A DNA stretch of 64,000 nucleotides, taken from positions 62,001 through 126,000 of the forward strand of contig CATYDM010000001.1 in the NCBI GenBank assembly GCA_958405195.1, written 5' to 3'. Shown here piece after piece: positions 43,549 through 51,784 of the stretch. Made by a program: the position numbers and the translations under genes. The notes under the pieces were generated by a model. It saw only the letters and a program-made list of their open reading frames with translations. It ran no database searches and was not told where the DNA came from. This DNA comes from an uncultured Collinsella sp. (lineage in GTDB: Bacteria; Actinomycetota; Coriobacteriia; Coriobacteriales; Coriobacteriaceae). How positions within the stretch are numbered: the first letter of the stretch is position 1; each line of letters opens with the position of its first letter.

Positions 43549-44436
43549 ATGTTTGGCAATGGACCCGTGCCCGGCCGCAACGACGCCTGCTGGTGCGGCA
43601 GCGGCAAAAAATATAAGAAATGCCATAGCGCCTTTGATGAGCGCCTCGAGCGCCTGTGGGAAGAGGGCTGGGAGGTTCTGCCCCGCACGCTCTACAAGAC
43701 GCCCGCCGATATCGAGGGCATCAAGCGCTCGGCCGCCATCAACGTGGGTGTGCTCGATTACGTAGGCGAGCACATCGCCGCGGGCATGACCACCAACCAG
43801 ATCGACCAGATGATCTACGACTACACCGTCGAGCACGGTGGCACGCCGGCCGACCTCAACTACGAGGGCTACCCCAAGAGCGTGTGCACCTCGATCAATG
43901 ATGTGGTCTGCCACGGCATCCCCTGCGATACGGACGTGCTGCACGAGGGCGACATCATCAACGTCGACTGCTCCACGATTCTTGACGGCTACTTTAGTGA
44001 TTCGAGCCGCATGTTCTGCATCGGCGAGGTCTCTGCCGAGCGCCAGCGCCTGGTCGACGTCACCCGCGCCAGCGTGGAGGCGGGTCTGGCTGCCGTCAAG
44101 CCGTGGCTGCCGCTCTCCGTGATGGCTGAGGCCGTGCAAAAGACGGTCGAGGACGCCGGTTTTAGCGTAGTGCGCGAGTACGGCGGACACGGCATTGGCA
44201 AAGAGTTCCACGAGGACCCGTTTGTGGGCTTTACCACCGAGGCGCCCGATGTGGACACCATCATGGCCCCGGGCATGGTCTTTACCATTGAGCCCATGGT
44301 CAATGCCGGAGCGCCCGACATCAAGATTAGCAAGGGTGACGGTTGGTGCGTGCGCACCAAGGACGGCAGCGATTCGGCCCAGTGCGAGGTACAGCTCGTG
44401 GTGACCGAGGACGGCTACGAGCTGCTGAGTTGGTAG
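43549..44436 (+). CDS. map: Methionine aminopeptidase type I with N-terminal SEC-C zinc motif
   Basis: 295 residues. The N-terminal finger PGRNDACWCGSGKKYKKC is a SEC-C motif (also in SecA), expected to bind zinc and perhaps the ribosome. The catalytic domain has the metal ligands in NVDCSTILDGYFSD (Asp, Asp), GGHGIGKEFHEDP (His) and FTIEPMVNAG (Glu), and the C-terminal AQCEVQLVVTEDG (Glu). It removes N-terminal Met co-translationally. AAGGAAG is the ribosome-binding site. A strong terminator follows. Confidence 0.96.
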   Translation: MFGNGPVPGRNDACWCGSGKKYKKCHSAFDERLERLWEEGWEVLPRTLYKTPADIEGIKRSAAINVGVLDYVGEHIAAGMTTNQIDQMIYDYTVEHGGTPADLNYEGYPKSVCTSINDVVCHGIPCDTDVLHEGDIINVDCSTILDGYFSDSSRMFCIGEVSAERQRLVDVTRASVEAGLAAVKPWLPLSVMAEAVQKTVEDAGFSVVREYGGHGIGKEFHEDPFVGFTTEAPDVDTIMAPGMVFTIEPMVNAGAPDIKISKGDGWCVRTKDGSDSAQCEVQLVVTEDGYELLSW

Positions 44437-44445
44437 CTGTAGATG

Positions 44446-44495
44446 CGCCGGGCTTCGCGATGGGTATGTTAACCATCGCGTATCCCGGCGTTTTT
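44446..44495 (+). terminator. Terminator of map
   Basis: Eighteen-base arms (44446-44463 and 44473-44490, two to three mismatches) with a 9-base loop followed by TTTTTATA. Confidence 0.88.
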
Positions 44496-44514
44496 ATAAC
44501 GTTTTGCCTGATAA

Positions 44515-44551
44515 AACCTGCCAAAATAAACCTGTCCCTTTTTGGCAGGTT
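44515..44551. repeat. Family A palindromic repeat in the leader of the 2-hydroxyacid dehydrogenase
   Basis: Perfect 12-base arms AACCTGCCAAAA and TTTTGGCAGGTT around the TAAACCTGTCCCT core. It ends 18 bases before the GTG start, directly next to the ribosome-binding site, so it must lie in the mRNA leader. Confidence 0.85.
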
Positions 44552-44569
44552 GAGCGGAGAGGACTGCTT

Positions 44570-45505
44570 GTGAACATCCTGGTTTTGCTGCCCGTCAGCG
44601 ACCGCCATCGCGCAATTCTTGAGTCGAGCGCTCCGGGCGAGGACTTTATCTACGCGAGCTCCGACGCCGCCACGCGCAAGCAGGTCGCCGATGCCGACGT
44701 GATCCTGGGCAACATCGACCCTGACATGCTCACGGCATGCGACCATCTCCAGCTGTTGCAATTGCAGACCGCCGGCTATGACGATTACTTAGCCGCCGGC
44801 ACCGTGCCAGCCGACGCTAAGCTTTCCTGCTCGGTGGGCGCCTACGGCCAGGCCGTGAGCGAGCACATGTTTGCCATGGTCCTTTCCATGATGAAGCACC
44901 TGCCCGGCTATCACGACTTGCAGCGCGAGCATCGCTGGGAGGATTTGGGGCCGGTTACCTCGCTCAAAAACGCCAACGTGCTGGTGCTGGGCGCGGGCGA
45001 TATCGGCGGCCACTTTGCCACGCTCTGCCGCAGCATGGGCGCGCACGTCCGCGGCATCAAGCGCCATCCACTCGTCTACCCCATTGTATTTGAGGACATG
45101 GACGGCATGGACGCCATGTCCGAGCGCCTAGCCGAGGCCGACGTCGTCGCATCCTTTATGCCCAGCACGCCCGAGACCCGCGGCTTGGCGAACGCCGAGT
45201 TCTTCGCCGCGATGAAACCGGGCGCCTTCTTTGCCAACGGCGGCCGCGGCGACCTTGTGGTCGCCGACGACTTGGTTGCCGCCCTGGAGTCGGGACATCT
45301 CGCCGGCGCCGCGGTCGACGTCACCGACCCCGAGCCGCTGCCTGAGACAAGCCCCCTGTGGGATGCGCCCAACATGCTCATCACGCCGCACGTCTCCGGC
45401 TGGTTCCACCTGGCAGCCACGCTCAACAATGTGGTCGACATTGCCGCAGAGAATCTGCGTCACCTGCAAGCCGGCGAAACTTTACGCTGTTGGATCGAAC
45501 ACTAG
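44570..45505 (+). CDS. D-isomer specific 2-hydroxyacid dehydrogenase
   Basis: 311 residues from a GTG with GGAGAGG seven bases upstream. The NAD-binding motif is VLVLGAGDIGGHFATL; the signature 2 region is GLANAEFFAAMKPGAFFANGGRGDLV, with catalytic Arg in GGRGD, Glu in TDPEPLPETSPL and His in ITPHVSGW. It reduces a 2-oxoacid or oxidises a D-2-hydroxyacid with NAD(P). The substrate is unknown. Many such enzymes have a companion hydroxyacid dehydratase; the activase fusion here is a possible functional link but not nearby. Confidence 0.9.
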   Translation: MNILVLLPVSDRHRAILESSAPGEDFIYASSDAATRKQVADADVILGNIDPDMLTACDHLQLLQLQTAGYDDYLAAGTVPADAKLSCSVGAYGQAVSEHMFAMVLSMMKHLPGYHDLQREHRWEDLGPVTSLKNANVLVLGAGDIGGHFATLCRSMGAHVRGIKRHPLVYPIVFEDMDGMDAMSERLAEADVVASFMPSTPETRGLANAEFFAAMKPGAFFANGGRGDLVVADDLVAALESGHLAGAAVDVTDPEPLPETSPLWDAPNMLITPHVSGWFHLAATLNNVVDIAAENLRHLQAGETLRCWIEH

Positions 45506-45993
45506 AAGGACGTCAGGTAGTTTCTTGCGTCTACTACACTCATTGCTGCGACGGGTGCGTGTGAACAGAGTTTGGCATCGTTGGTGACCAGAAGGTCTGC
45601 CTTTGCGCGCATTGCTGCCGCAATGATTAAATCGTCTTCGTAATCGCTATGGAGCTTACGCTGCTTGCTCGCCATCCATATGTCACTCAGGTCGCAGGGT
45701 ACCGGCGTGGCAAGTTGCGACAACACGTCGAGGCAATCCCATGCAAGTGATGTCGCCGCCACGGCGGCATCTTGGGATAGCGAGCCATGCTCGCGCCGAT
45801 ACCACGCCTTATGTTCGCTCGAAATCAAATAGAACAGATCTTTGGACGATGTCGCCGCATACAGCAAATCCACCTGCGCCGTGCATGCATCGCGTAAAAA
45901 CTCAATCGCCACCGAACGACCACGTCGTGAGGGAATGAAGTAATCGAGCCACACGTTGGTGTCAACCAAGATGCGCCTTGGAGCCTCACTCAT
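45502..45993 (-). CDS. PIN domain ribonuclease toxin
   Basis: 163 residues with the PIN acidic site: ILVDTNVWLDYF (Asp), SDYEDDLIIAAAM (Glu/Asp pair) and LLVTNDAKLC (Asp). PIN toxins cleave RNA, often tRNA or rRNA. The start overlaps the antitoxin stop by eight bases, giving translational coupling. It ends convergent with the 2-hydroxyacid dehydrogenase. Confidence 0.9.
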   Translation of the reverse strand: MSEAPRRILVDTNVWLDYFIPSRRGRSVAIEFLRDACTAQVDLLYAATSSKDLFYLISSEHKAWYRREHGSLSQDAAVAATSLAWDCLDVLSQLATPVPCDLSDIWMASKQRKLHSDYEDDLIIAAAMRAKADLLVTNDAKLCSHAPVAAMSVVDARNYLTSF

Positions 45994-46366
45994 AGAGCCA
46001 GCTCATCTCCTCGCCGTAGCGATCCGCGTAGGCGTTCCGTTTGAGTTCTTCATCGCCCGAGGGCTGAGCCTTGACCATATCGATTCCCGACTCACGGCAA
46101 GCGGCAGCGAACAGCTTCGACCCCTGATCCATGAGCTCGAGCTTACGTTTAGCGGCCTTTTCGCGCTCGCGCTGTTCCGCCCGGACACGACTGGGCAGCA
46201 GGATATCCTCGAGCGCACCGGGGCGATCGGCCAGCGACGCTGCAAGCTGCCAGAGCGCTCGCACCGCTTGGCTCGGCGTCATACCGGCCCTGGAGAGAGC
46301 GGCGTCCCCGCTCCTTTTAAGATCGGCATCGAGACGTACGTTGATCTGAGCGGCTGTTGTGGTCAT
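45986..46366 (-). CDS. RelB/DinJ-type (ribbon-helix-helix) antitoxin
   Basis: 126 residues with an N-terminal RHH segment, AQINVRLDADLKRSGDAALSRAGMTPSQAVRALWQ, and a charged C-terminal half expected to bind the toxin. RelB/DinJ antitoxins usually pair with RelE/YafQ toxins; here the partner is a PIN nuclease. AGGAGG precedes the ATG, and a palindrome overlaps the promoter -35, consistent with autoregulation. Confidence 0.88.
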   Translation of the reverse strand: MTTTAAQINVRLDADLKRSGDAALSRAGMTPSQAVRALWQLAASLADRPGALEDILLPSRVRAEQREREKAAKRKLELMDQGSKLFAAACRESGIDMVKAQPSGDEELKRNAYADRYGEEMSWLYE

Positions 46367-46391
46367 GACCCCTCCTTAATACTTTAAAATC

Positions 46392-46428
46392 ATCATAAAA
46401 CTCTATGGTAGATACGTAAAGCACGTAT
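46392..46428 (-). promoter_or_regulatory. Promoter and operator of the antitoxin-toxin operon
   Basis: On the minus strand, TTTACG (46420-46415), 17 bases and TATGAT (46397-46392). The inverted repeat ATACGT-AAAGC-ACGTAT (46412-46428) overlaps the -35 element, as expected for RHH autorepression. Confidence 0.65.
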
Positions 46429-46466
46429 AGCATTTATTAGCATTAGCCGCACTCTGTGCACAAAAA

Positions 46467-46495
46467 GCCGCCGAGGTGCACTGCACCTCGGCGGC
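46467..46495 (-). terminator. Terminator of the M18 aminopeptidase gene
   Basis: Perfect 14-base arms GCCGCCGAGGTGCA and complement with a one-base centre; on the minus strand the stem is followed by TTTTTG. Confidence 0.88.
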
Positions 46496-46544
46496 CACGT
46501 ACCACCGATCTAGCTCGGTTTCACCCTTTGCATTTGCCCAGATA

Positions 46545-46580
46545 AAACCTGCAAAACAAACCTGTCCCTTTTTGGCAGGT
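46545..46580. repeat. Family A palindromic repeat at the M18 aminopeptidase stop codon
   Basis: AAACCTGCAAAA and TTTTTGGCAGGT arms around CAAACCTGTCCC; ends one base before the stop codon (46582-46584). The left arm lacks one C compared with the copy at 44515. Confidence 0.8.
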
Positions 46581-46581
46581 A

Positions 46582-47967
46582 TTAGAGCTCTACGCTTTCG
46601 GCGCCGTTGATGGTTAGGTTTCGCTCGTAGAAGGCGGTGAGAGCGCGGATGGCGTACATCACGTCGCGCACGCCGCCGGTCTCGTAGCTTGAGTGCATGG
46701 CCAGCTGCGGCAGGCCCACGTCCACGGCATGCATGCTCGCCTGCATATTCGACAGGTTGCCCAGGGTGGAACCGCCGGCCATGTCGCTCTTGTTGGCGAA
46801 AGCCTGCGTTGGCACGTCGGCGTCATCGCAGATGGCCTGGAACACCGCGCGGCTAAAGGCATCGGTGCAGTAGTGCTGGTTGGCGGCTTCCTTGATGACG
46901 ATGCCGCCGTTGAGCACAACCTGATTGCGGGCGTCGCACTTCTCGGCGTGGTTGGGGTGCACGGCATGTGCGTTGTCGCAGCTCGCGAGCATCGATGCGG
47001 CAAGGGCGCGATGGTACGACTCGTCGTCAAAGCCCAACGATCCGTTAATGCGGCGCAGTGCATCGGCCAAGAACGTCGACATGGCGCCTTGCTTGGTCTC
47101 GGAGCCAACCTCCTCGTTATCGAAGCAGCAGAAGACCGAAACATCGTGCGCGTTCTCGGCACCCAAAAATGCCTGCAGCGAGGTGTAGGCGCAGGCCAGG
47201 TCGTCAAGCTTGGGCGTCGAGATAAACTCGTCGGCCCAGCCCCAAATGCGCGCATCCTGGCGGTTGACCAGGAACAAATCGCGTCCCAGAATTTGCTCGG
47301 GCTCAACGTCCAGCTCTTCGGCAATCAGGGCATCAAAATCTCCCTGCTTGAGTTCGCCGGCGCTGATGAGCGGGCACAGGTCGACGGCTCGGTTGGGAGC
47401 AAAGCCCTCGTTAACGCCGCGGTTCATGTGGATGGCAAGGCTCGGGATAATAGCGACCTCGCGCTCGGTGGCAAGCAGGCGGCTCTCAATACGGTCGCCC
47501 TCGCGTACCAGCACGCGGCCCGCGAGTGCCAGCGGACGGTCGAACCAGGTGTAGTCGATCATGCCGCCGTAGGCCTCGGTGTTCAGGCGCAGCGTCTCGC
47601 CCGCGCCGTCGAGCTCGGGCACGGCCTTAACCTTAAACGTCGGCGAGTCGCTGTGCGACGCCGTCAGCTGAAAATGGTAGTCGCCTGCAACGCCGTCCTC
47701 GCCCCACGTAGCAGCCAGGTCCTCGCCCACCTTAAAGGCGATAACGCTCGAGGTGTTGCGCTGCGTGTAATAACGCCCGCCCGGCTCGATGTCCCACGCC
47801 GCGTTCTCGGACAGGTAGGTAAAGCCCGCCTCGTCGAGCTCGGCCATAATGGTCGCCGCCGTATGGAACATGCTGGGGCATGCCTCGATAAAGTCGATAA
47901 GGTCGTTGGCGGCCTCGATATCATCGGCCGTCACATGCGCGCGCTCGGGCGTTTCCTGATCCGTCAT
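46582..47967 (-). CDS. M18 family aminopeptidase
   Basis: The ATG at 47967 (AAAGGGGAGAG upstream) gives 461 residues. Metal ligands are visible in TASHSDSPTFKVK (first His and Asp), CCFDNEEVGSETKQGA (Glu pair), and NQHYCTDAF and LAMHSSYE (last His). M18 enzymes are cytoplasmic dodecameric aminopeptidases that release acidic or other N-terminal residues from peptides. This fits peptide use together with the OPT transporter. It ends in a palindromic repeat and a strong terminator. Confidence 0.94.
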   Translation of the reverse strand: MTDQETPERAHVTADDIEAANDLIDFIEACPSMFHTAATIMAELDEAGFTYLSENAAWDIEPGGRYYTQRNTSSVIAFKVGEDLAATWGEDGVAGDYHFQLTASHSDSPTFKVKAVPELDGAGETLRLNTEAYGGMIDYTWFDRPLALAGRVLVREGDRIESRLLATEREVAIIPSLAIHMNRGVNEGFAPNRAVDLCPLISAGELKQGDFDALIAEELDVEPEQILGRDLFLVNRQDARIWGWADEFISTPKLDDLACAYTSLQAFLGAENAHDVSVFCCFDNEEVGSETKQGAMSTFLADALRRINGSLGFDDESYHRALAASMLASCDNAHAVHPNHAEKCDARNQVVLNGGIVIKEAANQHYCTDAFSRAVFQAICDDADVPTQAFANKSDMAGGSTLGNLSNMQASMHAVDVGLPQLAMHSSYETGGVRDVMYAIRALTAFYERNLTINGAESVEL

Positions 47968-48128
47968 GCTCTCCCCTTTCGCTGGGTTGATGGTCCCTTC
48001 CAGCATACCCCGCCGCGCCAGCGCTGCACTCTTCATTCCGTGTTTAATCCCGCACCGCTCACCAAGTTGAGCCATCATGCCCGTGCACCTTTTGCGACAA
48101 TTACGCTAACAGGACGAGAGGAGCCGCC

Positions 48129-49214
48129 ATGAAGCCACGTAACATTGCCATCGCCTGCGGTGTCGCGGGAGTCGCCGTCGGCCTTGCCGCTGCCACCGGT
48201 ATCGTTTATCACAAGCAAATCAAGTCCGCCGCGTCGCTCAAACGCTTGACCGGCTACGCGGATGGCTATGACCTGTACGCAATCGACATCGCCTACGACT
48301 ACGATCTTGATCGCATCATCGCCGCTGGCGTGCGCGACGACCAGGCCTACATCGATGCCGTGGTGGCGCAGGTGCTGCCCGGTGTGCCGGTACATGTCCA
48401 GGCGCCCCAGTTTGCCTGCAGCGCTTTTGTCGCCGTAGATGCCGAAGGCCGCGTGCGCACCGGTCGCAATTACGACTTTAAGGACGACACCTCGGCGCTG
48501 CTGGTGCGCAATCACCCACGCGACGGCTATGCCTCCATCGGGTTTGCCGCCCTTAACAACCTGGGCGATAACACTCCGCTTGACTCCGTCGGCGGACGCG
48601 CCGCCGCACTCATGGGCCCGTTTGCCCAGCTCGACGGTGTTAACGAATGCGGCGTGTCCATTGCCGTACTCACTCTGGACTCCAAGCCCTGTGACCAGGA
48701 CACGCAACGCCCCGTCATCAATACCTCGCTCGCCATCCGTCTGGTGCTCGACCGTGCCGCCACCACGCAAGAAGCTGTCGACCTGCTTTCCGCCTACGAC
48801 ATGCACGCCATGGCAGGACGCGATTACCACTTCTTTATCAACGACGCCGCCGGTGACGCGCGCGTAGTAGAGTGGGATCCGCGCGATCCGGACCGCGCTT
48901 TCAAAACGACTCCTGTACGCCAGGTTACGAACTTCTACGCCTGCTATGGCGACGAAGTGCTGCCCAACCAAAAAAATGGCGAGCTGGGCCATGGTAAAGA
49001 GCGCGCCGTCGCAATCGCCGATGTCCTTGATGCCCATGTCGGTGCCCAGGACGAAACGATTGTCTGGAAAGCCCTGCGTGCCGCAGCGCAAGAACCCAAT
49101 CCGGAAGACATCACCAGCAATACGCAATGGTCGGTCGTCTTTGACAATACCGAACCCGCCGCCGCTATTACACTGCGCCGCCACTGGGGCGACGTCGACG
49201 CCTTCGCACTGTAA
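48129..49214 (+). CDS. Membrane-anchored Ntn-type amide hydrolase (linear amide C-N hydrolase / C45-like)
   Basis: 361 residues. A hydrophobic segment (about 7-26) after MKPRN looks like a signal anchor, and about 70 residues follow before Cys97 in QFACSAFVAVDAEGRVRTGRNYDF, the pattern of an Ntn hydrolase that frees an N-terminal Cys by self-cleavage. The GRNYDF motif and NECGVSIAVLTLDSK match the choloylglycine hydrolase/acyltransferase (C59/C45) clan. It may hydrolyse N-acyl amides outside the cell; bile-salt hydrolysis cannot be claimed. GAGGAG is the ribosome-binding site. Confidence 0.85.
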   Translation: MKPRNIAIACGVAGVAVGLAAATGIVYHKQIKSAASLKRLTGYADGYDLYAIDIAYDYDLDRIIAAGVRDDQAYIDAVVAQVLPGVPVHVQAPQFACSAFVAVDAEGRVRTGRNYDFKDDTSALLVRNHPRDGYASIGFAALNNLGDNTPLDSVGGRAAALMGPFAQLDGVNECGVSIAVLTLDSKPCDQDTQRPVINTSLAIRLVLDRAATTQEAVDLLSAYDMHAMAGRDYHFFINDAAGDARVVEWDPRDPDRAFKTTPVRQVTNFYACYGDEVLPNQKNGELGHGKERAVAIADVLDAHVGAQDETIVWKALRAAAQEPNPEDITSNTQWSVVFDNTEPAAAITLRRHWGDVDAFAL

Positions 49215-49353
49215 GGACCAGGCCCGTCGACCTTACGCTCGTCTGACGTTGCTTACATTTCCATACGCTTGAGCTAACACGTTTTACCCCCGCGTCAACA
49301 GTGTGCGGGGGTAAACTTATGCGCATGTTATAACTTGCCCGGAAGGATTCATC

Positions 49354-50433
49354 ATGCTTAGGATCGGTCTTCTTACCAGTGGCGGCGACTGCCAGGCGCT
49401 CAACGCCACCATGCGCGGCATTGTCAAAACGCTTATGACCAATAGCGAAGAGCCTATTGAGATCTATGGTTTTGAGGACGGCTACCAGGGCCTTATCTAC
49501 AGCCGGTTCCGCGTCATGACGCCCGCCGATTTTAGCGGCATCCTTACCCGTGGCGGTACCATCCTGGGCACGAGCCGCACGCCGTTCAAGCGCCTGGATA
49601 CCCCCGAGGCCGACGGCGTCGAAAAGGTGCCGGCAATGGTCCACACCTATCATAAGCTGCAGCTCGACTGCCTGTTTATGCTGGGCGGCAACGGCTCCAC
49701 CAAGACCGCCAACCGTCTGCGCGAAGAGGGCCTCAACGTTATCGCCCTGCCTAAGACCATCGATAACGACACCTGGGGCACCGAGTTGACGTTTGGCTTT
49801 ACGAGCGCCATCGACGTCGCCACCAAGTGCATCGACGACATCCACACCACCGCCTCGAGTCACGGCCGCGTGTTCGTTATCGAGATCATGGGCCACAAGG
49901 TTGGCTGGATCCCGCTATACGCCGGCGTCGCGGGCGGCGCGGATGTCATCTTGATTCCCGAGATCCCCTACGACATGGATAACGTCATCAAGACCATCGA
50001 GCATCGCATGGAGACCGGCAGCCGCTTTACCATCGTGGCCGTCGCCGAGGGCGCTATCTCCAAGGAGGACGCGGCGCTGTCCAAGAAGGAGTACAAGAAG
50101 AAACTCGCCGAGCGCACGAGCCCGTCGATCGTCTACGACATCGCCAAGGAGATCGAGGCCAAGACCGGTCGCGAGACCCGCGTCGCCATCCCCGGCCACA
50201 CGCAGCGCGGCGGCCAGCCCGACGCCCAGGACCGCATCTTTGCGACCCAGTGCGGCGTCGAGGCGGCACTGGGCTGTCTACGCGGCGAGTTTGGCTACAT
50301 GATCGCCCTGCGTGACGGCAAGATGTGTCACATGCCGCTCGAGGATGTCGCCGGCAAGCTCAAGTATGTCGACCCCCAGAGCGATCTTGTGCGCGAGGCC
50401 AAGGCGTTGGGCATCAGCTTCGGCGACGAATAG
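49354..50433 (+). CDS. pfkA: 6-phosphofructokinase (group III type)
   Basis: 359 residues. Catalytic PKTIDNDTWGTE and effector/substrate residues IEIMGHKVGW are clear. The phosphoryl-donor positions read GGNGS and PKTID: Gly104 as in ATP enzymes and Lys124 as in PPi enzymes, the combination of group III actinobacterial ATP-PFKs. Position 103 is Asn rather than the usual Asp (GGDGS). The N-terminal GGDCQALN replaces GGDAPGMN. ATP is the likelier donor. GGAAGGA is the ribosome-binding site. Its stop codon sits inside a 181-bp palindrome. Confidence 0.93.
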   Translation: MLRIGLLTSGGDCQALNATMRGIVKTLMTNSEEPIEIYGFEDGYQGLIYSRFRVMTPADFSGILTRGGTILGTSRTPFKRLDTPEADGVEKVPAMVHTYHKLQLDCLFMLGGNGSTKTANRLREEGLNVIALPKTIDNDTWGTELTFGFTSAIDVATKCIDDIHTTASSHGRVFVIEIMGHKVGWIPLYAGVAGGADVILIPEIPYDMDNVIKTIEHRMETGSRFTIVAVAEGAISKEDAALSKKEYKKKLAERTSPSIVYDIAKEIEAKTGRETRVAIPGHTQRGGQPDAQDRIFATQCGVEAALGCLRGEFGYMIALRDGKMCHMPLEDVAGKLKYVDPQSDLVREAKALGISFGDE

Positions 50434-50607
50434 CCTCGGCCGAAACTGCTCTCATCGGAGACCCCAGGGCTTACCTCCCAAATCGTCCTCGGACATGTCA
50501 GGATCCCGCCGTGCGCTTCGCGCGGCGGGATCCTTCCGTCCTGCGGAAAGATTTGGGAGGTAAGCCCTGGGGCCTCCTACGGTGACTGGGGAGGCCGAGG
50601 CTATTCG
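50427..50607. repeat. 181-bp nested palindrome starting inside the pfkA stop codon region
   Basis: Three nested complementary arm pairs: 50427-50441 with 50593-50607 (15 bases, perfect), 50462-50484 with 50550-50572 (23 bases, perfect), and 50502-50511 with 50523-50532 (10 bases, perfect). The outer left arm includes the last codons and stop of pfkA. It probably acts as its terminator but is far larger than one. Confidence 0.9.
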
Positions 50608-50614
50608 TCTTCTT

Positions 50615-50998
50615 GCTGCGGGTGCCTGGGGTAGGATGCGGCGTGCATTTTTGGGAGTATTCAGCAGCCGAGGGTGCCTGCATACTGGATTTTGGGCGAG
50701 AGACAGGCGCCGCGGGCCGCATTCTGCAAAAAAATGAGCGGTCCTCGAGGCGCCGGAGCTCAAAGTCAGGCTTTCAATGCGCTTTTGTGCGCCCGCTCCC
50801 ACACCCGCGGACTCCGGGATGCTGAATTCTCCGGAATTTGCACGCCGCCCCTGGGTTACCCGTAGGCAAAAAGCAACCGCCCCGCCGAAATATGCAATCG
50901 GCAGGACGGTTTATGCAATTTAGTGGCTGTGGGCGCGTCGGTGGCTCGCTACAGCTTGAATCCCAGAACGGGTTACTCGGCGCTCTTAAAAGCGCCGA
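50615..50998. repeat. ~384-bp direct repeat, copy A
   Basis: Matches copy B (53101-53483) over its whole length at what I judge to be 85-90% identity with only small indels. It includes the MITE-like element, a terminator stem (50875-50911) and, at the end, the last seven codons plus stop of the FtsX-like gene (GAFKSAE on the minus strand versus GALKSAE in the real gene). Confidence 0.88.
50638..50848. mobile_element. MITE-like element, copy A (29-bp terminal inverted repeats)
   Basis: Left end GCGGCGTGCATTTTTGGGAG and on to 50666; right end complement at 50820-50848; 24 of 29 positions match. No coding capacity. The same structure is present in copy B at 53124-53335. Confidence 0.6.
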
Positions 50999-51005
50999 GT
51001 AACCC
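50970..51005. repeat. Perfect palindrome made from the FtsX gene 3' end
   Basis: Perfect 15-base arms GGGTTACTCGGCGCT and AGCGCCGAGTAACCC around CTTAAA. The left arm is the duplicated C-terminal coding end of the FtsX-like gene in reverse; the right arm is the same sequence inverted. Confidence 0.75.
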
Positions 51006-51056
51006 GCCAAAAAGGGACAGGTTCATCTTTGGCAGGTTCATCTTTGGCAGGTTAAT
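51003..51056. repeat. Family A repeat with an extra tandem arm
   Basis: CCGCCAAAAAGGGACAGG is followed by GTTCATCTTTGGCAG twice in tandem, then GTTAATCTGGG. It follows directly after the palindrome above. The duplication suggests replication slippage. Confidence 0.7.
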
Positions 51057-51133
51057 CTGGGCAAACGCCGGACAACCATTAGGTGGCCCGGCGTTTGCCC
51101 CGCTTTGCTGGGAATGTCTGTCGTTCAGTGCTC

Positions 51134-51496
51134 TTACTGGCCAGTCCAGTGTTGCGCATAGCTTTTAATGTCTTCGGTAAAACCGTCAAGATCGTCGAGG
51201 GTAATCACGCTGTCGATAAGCAAATTGGCTATCTCACGGTGCATTGTACTGCGGCGAAGGTCGTTCACCAGCACTCCTGAGGACAGCTTATCCCTATTGA
51301 TACGCTCTTCTAGCGCCCAAAATCTACTGGACGCTTCGCTGTCGCCGTTCAGCATCTCAACGTACCGGCCGATGAGCTTTTCCATATAACGTTCTTGCCA
51401 TTGAGGAAGCATTTTCTTAAACAGCTTCCAGTCGCTTTCGGCTACGTCGCGCATATGTTCTCCGCTCGTCAAACGGGCTTTCCATTTGCCTTTCAT
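51134..51496 (-). CDS. Small cytoplasmic protein of unknown function
   Basis: 120 residues, soluble and mostly helical, with SGEHMRDVAESDWKLFKKMLPQWQERYMEKL and a C-terminal NLLIDSVITLDDLDGFTEDIK. The pattern looks like a conserved small family in Gram-positive bacteria but I cannot name a function. The first ATG lacks a ribosome-binding site; an internal ATG (51457, MRDVAES) has GGAG 5 bases upstream. I keep the longer form because the preceding residues look family-conserved. Flanked by repeats on both sides. Confidence 0.65.
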   Translation of the reverse strand: MKGKWKARLTSGEHMRDVAESDWKLFKKMLPQWQERYMEKLIGRYVEMLNGDSEASSRFWALEERINRDKLSSGVLVNDLRRSTMHREIANLLIDSVITLDDLDGFTEDIKSYAQHWTGQ

Positions 51497-51576
51497 TCTA
51501 TTTGGTTTTTGCTCGCAGGCGTGGATGAGAGGCTCTCTTCAGCCTTCGAGATTGAGCTTGAATGATCCGTTGCCAC

Positions 51577-51725
51577 AAAATGGACCTATCTACTACGTTT
51601 GCTACCACACCCTCGACCATGACAAAGATTGTAAAAATAAAACCGCAGGTAGAAAGCTTGCCAGTTTTCGAAAAAGGCGGGTATGGTCGGCCCCTTCGGA
51701 CTAAACGTAGTAAATAGGCCCTTTT
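51577..51725. mobile_element. MITE-like element with ~23-bp terminal inverted repeats
   Basis: The left end at 51577-51600 (ending CTACTACGTTT) is matched by its complement at 51703-51725 (AAACGTAGTA...), 20-odd bases with three differences. Inner CGACCAT/ATGGTCG extends the pairing. With the next palindrome it fills the non-coding interval 51497-51901. Confidence 0.5.
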
Positions 51726-51784
51726 CTTGGCGCGCGGTCAGCTCAATGCTTATCTCCGTGCCGGAACTGACCCAATTGTTTGTT

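Noticed and set aside
50452..50802. Small frames inside the pfkA 3' palindrome and direct repeat A
   Set aside because: Cross the palindromes and repeat boundaries, have no ribosome-binding sites and are not kept in direct repeat copy B.
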